Shown in pieces: positions 1-8,749 of a DNA stretch of 54,171 nucleotides. Every line of letters begins with the position of its first letter. The stretch's first letter is position 1. A program made the translations under genes and the position numbers. A model generated the notes under the pieces. The model saw only the letters and a program-made list of their open reading frames with translations. It made no database searches and had not been told where the DNA came from. Source of the stretch: Acidobacteriota bacterium (lineage in GTDB: Bacteria; Acidobacteriota; Thermoanaerobaculia; UBA5066); contig PLZI01000016.1 in the NCBI GenBank assembly GCA_003152095.1, positions 18,334 to 72,504 of the forward strand. Reading direction: 5' to 3'.

Positions 1-1161
1 GGAGACATCGAGAAGCCCGAGCTGGGCATTGCGCCGGAGGAGCTGGCCCGGCTGAAAAAGACGCTCACGCACGTCGTTCACTGCGCCGCGAGCGTCTCCT
101 TCGACGACACGTACGAGAACTCCTTCCGCGCGAACGTGCAGGGCGCGCGTAACGCGCTGCAGTTCGCCCTCGCTCTCCAGCAGGCGGAGGGCTCGAAGTT
201 CATCCAGCACGTCGCGATCGAGACGTCCTACATCCACGGGCGGAAGAAGAGGACGACGGCGCAGGAGAACGCACTCGTCTTTCCGCGGAACTTCTACAAC
301 AACTTCTACGAGCTCACGAAGGCGATGGCCTCGCTCGAGACGGACTACACGCTCGTCGACAAGGGCCTGCGCGTCTCGCAGCTCCTCCCCTCGATCGTCA
401 TCGGCCATTCGAAGACCGGCAACAACCGGGGCGACACGAAGGTCGTGAACGCGCCCATCAACGCCTTCGGGCGCTCGAAGGAAGCGATGGACGCCCTGCA
501 GGCGGACGCCCTAGGCCGCGGCAAGGCGTGGCTCATCGGCGCGATCGCCTCGAGCTTCCCCGGGGACGCTTCGGCCGAGCTGAATCTCGTGCCCGTGGAC
601 CGCGTCGTCCAGGGGATCCTCGCGGCCCTCACGGTGCCGGAGTCGATTGGCGAGCGGATTCACCTCGCGACGGACAACCGCATCCGCTCCGAGGACATCG
701 CGCGCATCACGCGCGAGGAGATCGGAATCAACGTGCGCCTCGCCGATCCGACGCTCTTCCGCAACATCACCTTGCCGATCGTGAAGACGGCCCTCGAGCG
801 CGGCGGCGAGCCGAAGCTCGCGAACGCGCTCGAGAAGCTCGGCACGATCTTCGGCGGGTACGGTGAGTGGGGCCAGCCGATTCACGACGTCGGTAACGAC
901 GTGCGCATCCTCGGCCTGCCCGTGCGGCGGCCGAACACGGAGCACGCCTTCCGCATGCTCTGCCGCCACAACAAGTACGTTCAAGAGTTCGGCAAGGTGC
1001 GCGACCTCGACGAGATCGCGCGCCGCGAGTTCCTGTGGGAGAAGGCCCTCGGCGACATCGAGCACAAGGTCGGCCGCGAGGTCGCTTCCCTCCCGCCCGA
1101 CGAGTTCCGCCGCTACCTCACCCAGCGCCTCGATCTGAAGACGTTCAAGCCGAGGGCCTGA
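1..1161 (+). CDS. SDR/thioester-reductase-like NAD(P)-dependent oxidoreductase, 5' end cut off
   Basis: The reading frame is open from the first base to a TGA at 1159-1161, so only the last 386 codons are in the window and the Rossmann GxxGxxG start is missing. Visible features fit an extended short-chain dehydrogenase/reductase of the NAD_binding_4 (fatty acyl-CoA or thioester reductase) type: the segment HCAASVSFDD, where these enzymes carry the N-H-C-A-A core, and a Y-E-L-T-K catalytic YxxxK at about visible residue 103. A 'LVPVDRVV' stretch follows. The C-terminal ~120 residues look helical and are not assigned. The substrate cannot be read from the sequence; a long-chain acyl thioester or a nucleotide sugar are both possible. 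The next gene is on the other strand and converges on it, 8 bases away. Confidence 0.75.
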   Translation, partial: GDIEKPELGIAPEELARLKKTLTHVVHCAASVSFDDTYENSFRANVQGARNALQFALALQQAEGSKFIQHVAIETSYIHGRKKRTTAQENALVFPRNFYNNFYELTKAMASLETDYTLVDKGLRVSQLLPSIVIGHSKTGNNRGDTKVVNAPINAFGRSKEAMDALQADALGRGKAWLIGAIASSFPGDASAELNLVPVDRVVQGILAALTVPESIGERIHLATDNRIRSEDIARITREEIGINVRLADPTLFRNITLPIVKTALERGGEPKLANALEKLGTIFGGYGEWGQPIHDVGNDVRILGLPVRRPNTEHAFRMLCRHNKYVQEFGKVRDLDEIARREFLWEKALGDIEHKVGREVASLPPDEFRRYLTQRLDLKTFKPRA

Positions 1162-1169
1162 GCCCCCCT

Positions 1170-2786
1170 TTACGGCAGCGCGAGCAGGTAGTCGGTCATC
1201 GCCGAGAGCTCGGCGTCGGGCAGGTACCGGAACGACGGCATCTTCGAGCCCGGCACGAGCTTCTTCGGCTCCTTGAAGTGCGCGACGAGCCAGGCCCTGT
1301 CGCGCTTGCCAAGGAGGTGCGCGAGAGCAGGCCCGCGACGGCCACCCTCTCCATAGAGCTGGTGGCATTGCCGGCAGTCCTCGCGGTCGATCGCCGCACC
1401 ACCCACGCGAATGGGCTCAGGCAGGCCGGAGAGCCGCAGGCCGTCTTTTCCGAGCTCCTCCACGTACGCGAGAAGCGACGGCACGTCCTTGTTCGGGTTT
1501 TCGCCGTCCTCTTCCGCCACGGCCGGCTTCACGCTTTTCTCCTTCACGTGGGCCGTCAGCGGGTCGCCCGTGAGGGCGTGCGCGCGTGAAGCGAGGGCGA
1601 GTGCGTCCGCCGGGGCACCCGGCCCAGGCCGCCCGTCTGCCCCGTGGCACGACGCGCAGCCGCGCCGCCCGTACGACGCGAGGCCGCCAAGAACGCGGGG
1701 GTCCGGCGGCGGCTGCGAGGCCGCGTCGAGGCCCGAGGGACGGGCCTTCGGCGAGTCGAGAGCTCCGAAATACAGCAGCCCGACCAGGAGCGCGGCCGCC
1801 GCGCCGCCCGTCGCGAGGACGACCCAGCGGTCGCGCGGCCGGCGAGAGGCGCCCCGATCGAGCCACGGCACGAGTGCGAGGAGAAGCATCGAGACCCCGG
1901 GGAGGATCGCTGTGCCGACCGGCTCGAACGGACCCTTGAAGAACTTCAAGAGCTGGAAGAGCGGGAGGAAATACCACTCGGGGCGGGGCACGTACGACGT
2001 GTCCGTCGGATCAGCGAGCCTCTCGAGCGGCGCGGCGTGCCGCGCGGCGAGCCAGAAGAGCGCGAGGACGACGGCGACGCCCACGGCGCCGTCGCGCGCG
2101 GCCTGATACGGAAAGAACGGCTCGCGCGGGTCGGGCGGGGTCGTCGGACCCGCGTGTCCGTGACGGCGCAGAAGAAGGAGATGGACGCCGATGAACGCAA
2201 AGGCGAGGAGCGGCAGGAGCACGACGTGAAGCGCGTAGAAGCGCGTCAGCGTCGCCGCGCCCACCGTGGGCCCTCCCGCCATGACGCGCGACGCCGCGGG
2301 GCCAACGAGCGGAAGCGCCGCGGGCACACGGGTGCCGACGACCGTCGCCCAGTACGCCTTCTGATCCCAGGGGAGGAGATAGCCCGTGAATCCGAACCCG
2401 AGCACGAGAAGCAGGAGCGCGAGGCCGACGAGCCAGTTCAGCTCACGGGGCCGGCGGTACGCGCCGAAGACGAACGTGCGGGCCATGTGGGCGATAACGA
2501 GGACGACCATCGCCGAGGCGCCCCAGTGATGAAGGCCGCGCACGAGAGCCCCGGCCGGAAGCCGCGTCTGAATCGCCTTCACGCTTTCCCACGCGTGGTC
2601 CGGCGTGGGCGCGTACGCCAGCGCGAGCGCGAGGCCCGACACGAACTGGACGAGGAACGCGACGAGCGCCGCGGCCCCCAGCGTGAAGAGCCACGCGCGC
2701 CGGACGGAGATGGGCTCGTCGGCGAACGCGCGCCAGAGCGAGGAGAGGCCGCCCCGCGACTCGAGAAACTCGAAAATTCTCTTCAC
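1170..2786 (-). CDS. Cytochrome b fused to a C-terminal dihaem cytochrome c
   Basis: Quinol-oxidising membrane subunit of a bc-type complex, 538 aa. The start is a GTG at 2784-2786 overlapping the Rieske stop (GTGA); longer reading-frame extensions upstream are antisense noise. Residues about 1-210 are the cytochrome b core: four hydrophobic helices with paired histidines (GLHHWGAS and VIAHMART in one helix, ALHVV and GVHLLL in another) that would ligate the two b haems. The PEWY loop of the quinol-oxidation site is present as RPEWYFLPLF, followed by further helices. After about residue 360 comes a periplasmic tail with two c-type haem sites, CASCH at 377-381 and CRQCH at 471-475. With the Rieske gene this may be a complete quinol-to-cytochrome branch with no separate cytochrome c1. 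Confidence 0.92.
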   Translation of the reverse strand: MKRIFEFLESRGGLSSLWRAFADEPISVRRAWLFTLGAAALVAFLVQFVSGLALALAYAPTPDHAWESVKAIQTRLPAGALVRGLHHWGASAMVVLVIAHMARTFVFGAYRRPRELNWLVGLALLLLVLGFGFTGYLLPWDQKAYWATVVGTRVPAALPLVGPAASRVMAGGPTVGAATLTRFYALHVVLLPLLAFAFIGVHLLLLRRHGHAGPTTPPDPREPFFPYQAARDGAVGVAVVLALFWLAARHAAPLERLADPTDTSYVPRPEWYFLPLFQLLKFFKGPFEPVGTAILPGVSMLLLALVPWLDRGASRRPRDRWVVLATGGAAAALLVGLLYFGALDSPKARPSGLDAASQPPPDPRVLGGLASYGRRGCASCHGADGRPGPGAPADALALASRAHALTGDPLTAHVKEKSVKPAVAEEDGENPNKDVPSLLAYVEELGKDGLRLSGLPEPIRVGGAAIDREDCRQCHQLYGEGGRRGPALAHLLGKRDRAWLVAHFKEPKKLVPGSKMPSFRYLPDAELSAMTDYLLALP

Positions 2787-3280
2787 ACGTCCAGCGCCGC
2801 CGCGTCGAGCTGCACGCGTCCGCCCGAGACGACGAGCGGAAGGCGTGTGAGCGGCTTCGGGGGCGGTCCGGCCAGCACGGCGCCTTCGGGACCGTACACG
2901 CCACCGTGGCAGGGGCAGAGGAACGCGTTCCGCGTGGCGTTCCAGGAGACGCCGCAGCCGAGATGGCTGCACGTGGTCCCAAGCGCCACGAGGCCCGAAG
3001 CGGCGCTGGTGTCGCGCACGATCGCGAAGCGCTCCTTCACGCGGCGTGTCATGTAGCCGTCCTCCACGGTGCGCTCCATGAGGACCTCTTCCGGCCCGGA
3101 CGTCCCGGCACGCAGCGCCTCGAAAGCCGAAGCCGGACCGAGATCGAGGAGGACGGGCTCGTGTGAGGCGCGCCGGCGAAGCGGCCCAAGGATGAACGCG
3201 AGCGCGGCGCCGCCAACGGAGGAGGCGACCGCGAGGGCGGTTCCGATCGCCACGAGCGTGAACTTCCGGCGCGTCGTCAT
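2783..3280 (-). CDS. Rieske [2Fe-2S] protein of a bc-type complex
   Basis: 165 aa. An N-terminal twin-arginine-like stretch (TTRRKF) is followed by one hydrophobic helix (about residues 8-32), the usual membrane anchor of Rieske proteins. The cluster-binding boxes CSHLGC and CPCHGG are intact, giving two Cys and two His ligands, and both outer cysteines of the disulfide are present. The length is typical. The gene lies directly upstream of the cytochrome b-c fusion and overlaps it by four bases, so the two proteins are made together and should form one quinol:electron-acceptor oxidoreductase. The role is well supported by motifs; the electron acceptor is unknown. Confidence 0.95.
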   Translation of the reverse strand: MTTRRKFTLVAIGTALAVASSVGGAALAFILGPLRRRASHEPVLLDLGPASAFEALRAGTSGPEEVLMERTVEDGYMTRRVKERFAIVRDTSAASGLVALGTTCSHLGCGVSWNATRNAFLCPCHGGVYGPEGAVLAGPPPKPLTRLPLVVSGGRVQLDAAALDV

Positions 3281-3389
3281 CAGCCCATATCCGTCCAGAA
3301 GGAGACTCTTCTCGCGGGAAGATATTCCGCGCCGGCGAGCATGTGCTCATTTTACGTGATCGAGTATTCTCGCCCTGGCGCATGGAGGC

Positions 3390-3953
3390 ATGAGTCTTCG
3401 CTTCGTCTTCCTCGATCGGGACGGAGTCCTGAACCGATCGCCTGTGAAGCGGTACGTCGCGACGCCTGAGGAGTTGGAGCTGTTGCCCGGAACCAGGGAA
3501 GGCCTCTCTCTCCTCTCGGCGCATGGCTACGGGATCGTGATCGTCACGAACCAACAGGGCGTGGCGCTGGGGCAACTCTCGAGCGAGGCCCTTGCAGCCG
3601 TCCACGACGAGCTACGACGGCAAGTTTCCGGTGCGGCCACCTTTCTCGACATCCTGGTCTGCCCTCATTCCGAGTTCGAGGGCTGCCCGTGCCGCAAGCC
3701 GCGACCAGGCATGCTGCTCGAGGCGGCCCGGCGCCACGCGATCCCTCTGGCGCGGACCTTCTTCGTGGGCGACAACCCCACCGACGTCGCGGCCGGGCAT
3801 GCCGCCGGCACCCGAACGATTTACGTGGGCGAGTCTGGAGCGCTGGCGGAGCAGGCCCCCGATTTCCTTGCCGAGGACCTGATCGCGGCCGCGAGGATCA
3901 TCCTCAGGGAGGATGGACTCAGCGTAGGAACGACTACTTCGGCTTGTCCTTGA
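3390..3953 (+). CDS. HAD-family heptose-1,7-bisphosphate phosphatase-like protein (GmhB type)
   Basis: 187 aa, the usual size for GmhB/HisB-N phosphatases. HAD motif I is FLDRDG with nucleophile Asp9 and acid/base Asp11; motif II is VTNQQG; motif IV is VGDNPTD near residue 128. The zinc loop that marks the GmhB subgroup is present as C91-x-H93-x5-C99-x-C101 followed by RKPRPGM. GmhB removes the 1-phosphate of D-glycero-D-manno-heptose bisphosphate in the ADP-/GDP-heptose pathway of lipopolysaccharide or S-layer glycan, so this suits the glycan-rich neighbourhood. Histidinol-phosphate phosphatase is the main alternative. The purine-rich GGAGG ends only one base before the ATG, unusually close. 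The 3' end overlaps the convergent lipoprotein gene by 20 bases. Confidence 0.85.
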   Translation: MSLRFVFLDRDGVLNRSPVKRYVATPEELELLPGTREGLSLLSAHGYGIVIVTNQQGVALGQLSSEALAAVHDELRRQVSGAATFLDILVCPHSEFEGCPCRKPRPGMLLEAARRHAIPLARTFFVGDNPTDVAAGHAAGTRTIYVGESGALAEQAPDFLAEDLIAAARIILREDGLSVGTTTSACP

Positions 3954-4449
3954 CGATCTTGAACTGCGCGGTCCCCATGAGCCTCGCGTCTTCCTTCCCC
4001 GCCTCGGCCAGAGACATCTCGAGCTCGTAGTCTCCGATCGGCCAGCCCTTCGAGTCGGCCTTGAAGGCTACGGCCGGCTTGTCCGGCGGGAGCGGCGCTT
4101 CCTGGCGGGAGACCACCTTCTTGTCCGGTAGGAGGGCCCACGCGACGCGGACCTTCGACCCCGCGGGGGCGTTCGGGATCTCGAACGAGGCGAAAACCGC
4201 TTCTCCCGGCCCGAAGGTGCGCGTCTCGACGCCGACGGTTCCATCGGGACCGGACGACGAGCCGAGGCGGAACTTCGTCATGAACGCGCCTTTCGGCGCC
4301 TCCGCGACCGCAGCCGGGGACTCGACGGCCGCGGCCGGCTTCCCGACGGCAGCAGGGCCGCCCTTGTCGGGCGCTTCGGGCTTTTTCCCGCCGCAACCCA
4401 GAGAAAGAACGCACAGAGCAACCGGAAAAGAGCGCCATTTGACCGTCAT
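3934..4449 (-). CDS. Predicted lipoprotein of unknown function
   Basis: 171 aa. The ATG at 4447-4449 is chosen because GAGGAG lies 8 bases upstream and because it gives a clean type II signal: MTVKWRSF, a hydrophobic core and the lipobox LSLGC with the lipidated Cys19. A Lys/Pro/Ala-rich linker (about 20-65) follows, then a single predicted beta-rich domain of about 105 residues (from FMTKFRLG to the end). No family is recognised. Its last codons overlap the 3' end of the upstream plus-strand HAD gene. The 162 bases upstream hold an inverted repeat (separate entry). The protein is probably anchored in the envelope; no function is claimed. Confidence 0.75.
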   Translation of the reverse strand: MTVKWRSFPVALCVLSLGCGGKKPEAPDKGGPAAVGKPAAAVESPAAVAEAPKGAFMTKFRLGSSSGPDGTVGVETRTFGPGEAVFASFEIPNAPAGSKVRVAWALLPDKKVVSRQEAPLPPDKPAVAFKADSKGWPIGDYELEMSLAEAGKEDARLMGTAQFKIVKDKPK

Positions 4450-4473
4450 CTTCGTACTCCTCGCGAGGCTCCC

Positions 4474-4506
4474 GAACCCGCGTTCCACGAGTCCTCCCGC
4501 GGGTTC
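4474..4506 (-). repeat. Inverted repeat in the leader of the lipoprotein gene
   Basis: A perfect 9-base inverted repeat (4474-4482 GAACCCGCG and 4498-4506 CGCGGGTTC) with a 15-base loop lies 25 bases upstream of the lipoprotein start. A second, shorter palindrome, CCTCGCGAGG at 4459-4468, contains part of the GAGGAG ribosome-binding site. On the minus strand no T-run follows, so this is not a standard terminator. It could fold in the 5' leader and affect ribosome access. The rest of 4450-4611 shows nothing else recognisable except a TATCAT hexamer on the minus strand near 4535. Confidence 0.4.
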
Positions 4507-4611
4507 GCCTCATTTTCGGAACGCAGGCGAATGATGATACCAAGTGCGACCGCGAAGCGCCCATGCGCGCCCGCCCAACGGTCACAGCGTCGCCCGCACC
4601 GTGAGTCTCGC

Positions 4612-7485
4612 CTACCACCTCAGGAAAACGGGGTGGTCGACGAGAGGGGGCCGGTCGGACGGCCCGAAGTCTTCAGGCTTGCACGGTGCCGATACACCCG
4701 CGCCTCGCGGCGGCCGGAGCGCGGACGGCGGAACGATGGAAATCTGTCCGCCGGGCGGGATCCACGTCCATTCGAGTCTCGCGGGCTCGCCCGATGCTTC
4801 GAAGGAGAGCTTGACCGCGTGCTCGCCGGCGCCGAGCGCGACGCTCGCCCGGACGGTCTTCTCGCGCGCCCCCGTCCTCAGAACGGCCTGCCCGTCGATC
4901 TTCAGCTCGGCCGACCCCGATGCCAGAAGGTCCATCGCATACTCTCCGGGCGCTGGCGCGACGAGCGATCCCCTCCACACGGCGTCGTAAGGTTCGCCTC
5001 CGAATTGCACCTCGTCGGAGAGGTTTCCAGTCGCGAGTGTGCCGTCGAGCCGCTCCTGCCTTCGCCCGCCGCGAAACGTGACGACGCCGAAAAGCCCACC
5101 CGGGGGCACGGCGAGAGGCCTCAGCATCGCGGACCAGAGCGCCTGAAAAGCCGGCGCCCCTCCCGCGTTCGCCGGCGCCCACGGCGGGGCCCAGAGGAGC
5201 AGCGCAGGAGCCCCTTCGCGCGCGGGCGCGCCTTCCAGCTCGACGAAGTGATCGCCCCGCGCGAGGCATGCGGACATTACGGCCGCGGGGTCGCCCGCGG
5301 CGATCCGCAGGATCTCGCGCCCATCGATGGCGAGCCGGGCTGGCCCAGGGCCGAGGCGGAACGCATAGTTCCCGAAGCGCGGCACGCGCATCGCCGCCGT
5401 CCACCGGAGCGTCGAGCCCGGGCGCGCCCCGGAGGCGGGATCTCCAGGACCAGGGACGCGGACCGACGTCCCGTCCGGGAGGTGCGCGAGCGCGCCCTGC
5501 GTGGCCTGCCACGCGGCCCGCGGCACACGATAGACGTCGAAGATCCACTGGTCCGGCGGATCTGGGACGCGGCGAAAGCTCCCGCCGGGATAGATCGCTT
5601 CGACCAGATGCCGATACTCCTCCTGCCCGGGGTAGAAGAGAAATGCGAGATCGCGGCTCGCGGGTATCGTCAGAGGAAGGTGGAAGCCGGGGGACAGGAT
5701 TCCGGCGCGAAGCGAGTCGGGCGCGAGGTGATAGACCCAGCCCGAGTTCACCATGTGGAAGTGGCTGCCGAGGCTCACGACCCAGGCGTCGCGCCCCTCC
5801 TTGGCGACCGCGCCGCCCTCGAGCCGCGTGTGGGCCCACGCGTCGAGCTTCGCGTACTCCCCGAAGTAGAAGACCAGCTCCCGCGCCGCCAGAGCGAGCG
5901 CGGCCGCCGCCACGAGGGCGGCGACGGCGGCGCGGCCCGCGCGCGTCTTCACAGGCGCCGCGAAACGGCGCGCTCCCTCGTCGAGGACGAGCGCGGCGAA
6001 GAGCGCCAGCACGGGCACGGCCGTCGCCATCCGCTGGAGGTTCGGCGTTTCGACGGTGACGACGACGCCGGCGAAACCCGTCCAGAACCACGCGGACAGA
6101 AGAGCGAGTCGAGGATCCCGGACGCGCCAGAGGCTCGCGAAGAGCCCGGTGACCGTCAGTGCCGACAGGACGGGCGGCAGGATCGGCTTGTCGATCGGCC
6201 AGAAGAAGTTGCCGTCCGGAAACCGGTTGAAGATCCCGATCGACCGCTCGAGCTGCGCGAGGAGGAGGCGGGGCGTCGACCATTCGGGGTGGACGTACGG
6301 CAAGCGCTCCAGGTTCTGGCTGACGAAGACGCTCGTTTCCCGCGCGCGGACGACGAACCAGTCCGGGTTGGCGTAAGCGCGGTAGAGAAACGGCGCGCCG
6401 ATGGCGAGCGCCGCGAGCGCTCCGAGGAGCGCTCCCGCGAGGATCTTCTTCCGTGCTCCGCGGGGAGCGGTCGCGAGGAGCGCACCCACGAAAAGGAGGG
6501 CGAAGACGCTCCACAGGCGCCCGGTCGTGTAGAAATAAAGCGAGAAGCCTCCCGCGAGGCCGGCGAGGATCCAGGCCCACGCGCGTCCGCCGCGCGCCGC
6601 CTCGAGGAACAGGAGCGCGCTCGCCGCCCAGAGCGTGGTTGTGGGGCCGGCCTCGGTCGTCTCCCGCGAGAACTGCAGGGCCGGTCCGAGGGAGGCGACG
6701 AGGAGTCCGGCGAGAAGGCCGGCCCTCCGGCCGAAATGCCGCACGCCGAGCCAGAGGACGAGGCCGACGGTGGCGATTCCGGCGAGCGCCCCGAACGTCC
6801 GGGCCCCGGCCACGGTCTCGCCCGCAACACTCATGACCGCCGCGAGGAGCCGGAAGTAGACCATGCTGATGTGGTACCAGCCGACTCCGAAAAGAGGAGT
6901 CGCGTCGTGGCCACGGAGGATGGAGAGAGACACGGCGGCCCGATCGCCTTCGTCCGCGTTGATGCCGAAGGGAATCCGGTCGAGGGCCGGGAGACGGGTC
7001 GCGGCCGCAAGGCAGAGGATCAGGACGACTGCTGACCCGAAGAGGACGCGCCGGCTTCGACTCCCGAGGTGCGGCGCGGCGTCCCAGCGCGGCGAAAGGG
7101 TCGTGAGCTCGCTCCCGAGAAAGCCGGCCGCGGCCATCAGGAGGATGGCCGCCATCCACGGGGCTTCGCCTCCCATGTCGTTTCCTCGGGCGTAGAGCCG
7201 CAGGCACCAGACGATTGACGCGATCGCTCCCGCCACGGCGGCGGTGAAAGCGAGAAGCCGGGCCGTGCCGGGCCGCCGCATGGGTAACATCGTCGCGGGC
7301 GGCGCGGGCCTCGGCCACGCGCCCCACGCGAAGAGCCCCGAAGCGGCGAGCTGCGCGCTGATTCCCACCCACGGAGCACGACCCGTCCGGATCAATTCCT
7401 CGCCTGCAAGCGCGAGGCCGACGGCGAGGAGGGTGAACGCCCGGAGCGGCCCCTCCTTCCCGCCCGAGACGCCCGCACTTCCCAT
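4612..7485 (-). CDS. GT39-like membrane glycosyltransferase with C-terminal PA14-like domain(s)
   Basis: 957 aa. The N-terminal ~560 residues are strongly hydrophobic (about 12 or more membrane segments). They carry an Asp-Glu pair in the first extracytoplasmic loop (GINADEGDRA, near residue 178), the catalytic signature of GT-C enzymes of the dolichyl-phosphate-mannose/ArnT (GT39/PMT_2) superfamily. An extra ~150-residue membrane region precedes it. The C-terminal ~300 residues are soluble, with two consecutive beta-rich units (around SGSAELKIDG and PARLAIDGRE) that match the PA14 pattern of a short strand followed by 'xxxxIDG'. PA14 domains usually bind glycans. The enzyme probably moves a sugar from a lipid-phosphate carrier to a periplasmic acceptor. 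The gene starts 3 bases after the stop of the SGNH hydrolase, so they form one operon. Acceptor unknown. Confidence 0.82.
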   Translation of the reverse strand: MGSAGVSGGKEGPLRAFTLLAVGLALAGEELIRTGRAPWVGISAQLAASGLFAWGAWPRPAPPATMLPMRRPGTARLLAFTAAVAGAIASIVWCLRLYARGNDMGGEAPWMAAILLMAAAGFLGSELTTLSPRWDAAPHLGSRSRRVLFGSAVVLILCLAAATRLPALDRIPFGINADEGDRAAVSLSILRGHDATPLFGVGWYHISMVYFRLLAAVMSVAGETVAGARTFGALAGIATVGLVLWLGVRHFGRRAGLLAGLLVASLGPALQFSRETTEAGPTTTLWAASALLFLEAARGGRAWAWILAGLAGGFSLYFYTTGRLWSVFALLFVGALLATAPRGARKKILAGALLGALAALAIGAPFLYRAYANPDWFVVRARETSVFVSQNLERLPYVHPEWSTPRLLLAQLERSIGIFNRFPDGNFFWPIDKPILPPVLSALTVTGLFASLWRVRDPRLALLSAWFWTGFAGVVVTVETPNLQRMATAVPVLALFAALVLDEGARRFAAPVKTRAGRAAVAALVAAAALALAARELVFYFGEYAKLDAWAHTRLEGGAVAKEGRDAWVVSLGSHFHMVNSGWVYHLAPDSLRAGILSPGFHLPLTIPASRDLAFLFYPGQEEYRHLVEAIYPGGSFRRVPDPPDQWIFDVYRVPRAAWQATQGALAHLPDGTSVRVPGPGDPASGARPGSTLRWTAAMRVPRFGNYAFRLGPGPARLAIDGREILRIAAGDPAAVMSACLARGDHFVELEGAPAREGAPALLLWAPPWAPANAGGAPAFQALWSAMLRPLAVPPGGLFGVVTFRGGRRQERLDGTLATGNLSDEVQFGGEPYDAVWRGSLVAPAPGEYAMDLLASGSAELKIDGQAVLRTGAREKTVRASVALGAGEHAVKLSFEASGEPARLEWTWIPPGGQISIVPPSALRPPRGAGVSAPCKPEDFGPSDRPPLVDHPVFLRW

Positions 7486-7488
7486 ACG

Positions 7489-8703
7489 CTAGCGGCCCGG
7501 CGGCGGGATCAGTTTTTCGGAGTCCAGGAAGTCCACCGTCTGTCTCGCCAGGACCGCGTACCCTCTCGGCGTGTAGTGGCAGTGATCGTAGAAGAGCTTC
7601 TCGTGGTTCGACTGCCAGGTCCGCCGCAAGGTGGGAAGGGGGTCGTCGAACGGAATGTGAAGGCGCGCGCTCATCCGCCGGCAGCTCTCCTGCGGCTCGA
7701 ACCTCTGAACGGTCCCCATCACCTGGATGTGCACGGGAAAAAGCACGACGGCGAGGCGCGCCTCCCGCGCGTTTACCTCGTTGCGCAGCGCGGCGGTGAT
7801 CGTCTCGATGATCTTCCACGCCTTCGGATTCCAGCCGAGACCGAAATCCATGTAGGCGTTGTATATCTCGAAGTCGAATCCGTCGCGCGTTCCGAACATG
7901 TCGCCGGGGTGGAGGTTCCGCCCGGCGCGAAACGTCTCACGCCAGAGAGGATCGATCTCCCCGGGAAGCGCTTTCCGGAAGAAGCGCATGTCGAGGAGCT
8001 GGAAGCGGTCGAACAGCCATGTCAAGAAACGGCTCTTCGCCCACAGACCCGGGGGGGTTTTCGTGAAGAAGAGGCTTCCCGACTGCGCGTCGTTGAGGTA
8101 CATCCCGACAAGGACGAGGTCGGGCTTCACGCGCTCTCCGATCTCCCGGAAGAGCGCGAGCTCCTCCGCCGTGCCGGCTCCGGGCAGGCCCGCATTGATG
8201 AAACGGATCGGCTTCCGCCTTCCCTCGGTCAGGGCTTCCATCTGCCGGGTCCACGTCTCGCTCTCGAGGACGAAGTCGCCGAACGTGATCGAGTCCCCGA
8301 GCACGAGCACGCGGAACTCGCCGGGCGACTTCGGCCCGAGCTCGGGATATCTCACGCCGAGCGAGTTGACCTCGATGACGATGTCGCGTCCGCTCAGGAC
8401 GTGATTGTGGATCTCGCCGCGCGTGTTCGGGCGAAGCCTCACGCCGTGGGGCCCGCCGAACAGGACGACCGAGTCGATCGACTTCTCCGCCTTCGTGTCG
8501 AGTCGCTCGAAGCCGCCCGGCGCCTCGTACGTCTCCTGCTTCTCCTGGACTTTCACGGTCTGGGGTGCCGGGAGAAGCAGGCGCGCGGCGACCTCGCAGA
8601 CGATGAGAAAAACGAGAACAGACCCAGCCAGGAGCCCCACGTTCGCCAGAACGCGGCTGAACCGGGGGGAGGACGAGCCCGATGCCGGGAAAATGACGAT
8701 CAC
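7489..8703 (-). CDS. Membrane-anchored SGNH/GDSL hydrolase
   Basis: 404 aa from a GTG at 8701-8703. One hydrophobic helix (about residues 20-45) anchors the protein with its catalytic domain outside. SGNH blocks are visible: VLVLGDSITFG with the nucleophile Ser, a Gly in GLPGAGTAE, GMYLND with the block III Asn, and DHCHYTPRGY near the C-terminus with Asp and His of the catalytic triad. Such proteins act as O-acetyl esterases or acetyltransferase partners on polysaccharides and peptidoglycan. It heads the minus-strand operon with the GT39-PA14 gene, so modification of the same glycan is a reasonable inference. The divergent methyltransferase start is 46 bases away. Confidence 0.85.
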   Translation of the reverse strand: MIVIFPASGSSSPRFSRVLANVGLLAGSVLVFLIVCEVAARLLLPAPQTVKVQEKQETYEAPGGFERLDTKAEKSIDSVVLFGGPHGVRLRPNTRGEIHNHVLSGRDIVIEVNSLGVRYPELGPKSPGEFRVLVLGDSITFGDFVLESETWTRQMEALTEGRRKPIRFINAGLPGAGTAEELALFREIGERVKPDLVLVGMYLNDAQSGSLFFTKTPPGLWAKSRFLTWLFDRFQLLDMRFFRKALPGEIDPLWRETFRAGRNLHPGDMFGTRDGFDFEIYNAYMDFGLGWNPKAWKIIETITAALRNEVNAREARLAVVLFPVHIQVMGTVQRFEPQESCRRMSARLHIPFDDPLPTLRRTWQSNHEKLFYDHCHYTPRGYAVLARQTVDFLDSEKLIPPPGR

Positions 8704-8749
8704 AGGATATCATTCCGTCAGCCCGCGGGAACACCTCGCGCGATCGCAC

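Noticed and set aside
2787-3605. Upstream extension of the cytochrome b frame across the Rieske gene
   Set aside because: Residues in the extension are Arg-rich antisense-type sequence; the Rieske gene occupies this stretch in another frame with intact cluster motifs.
4531-7819. Very long open frames on both strands over the GT39-PA14 gene (834 codons plus strand, 1048 codons minus strand)
   Set aside because: They are Arg/Pro/Gly-rich shadows of a real GC-rich gene, contain no family motif, and have no membrane segments, whereas the GT39 frame has all expected features.
8405-8749. Upstream extension of the methyltransferase frame
   Set aside because: It is antisense to the SGNH hydrolase and shows no methyltransferase features; the zinc ribbon begins soon after ATG 8750.
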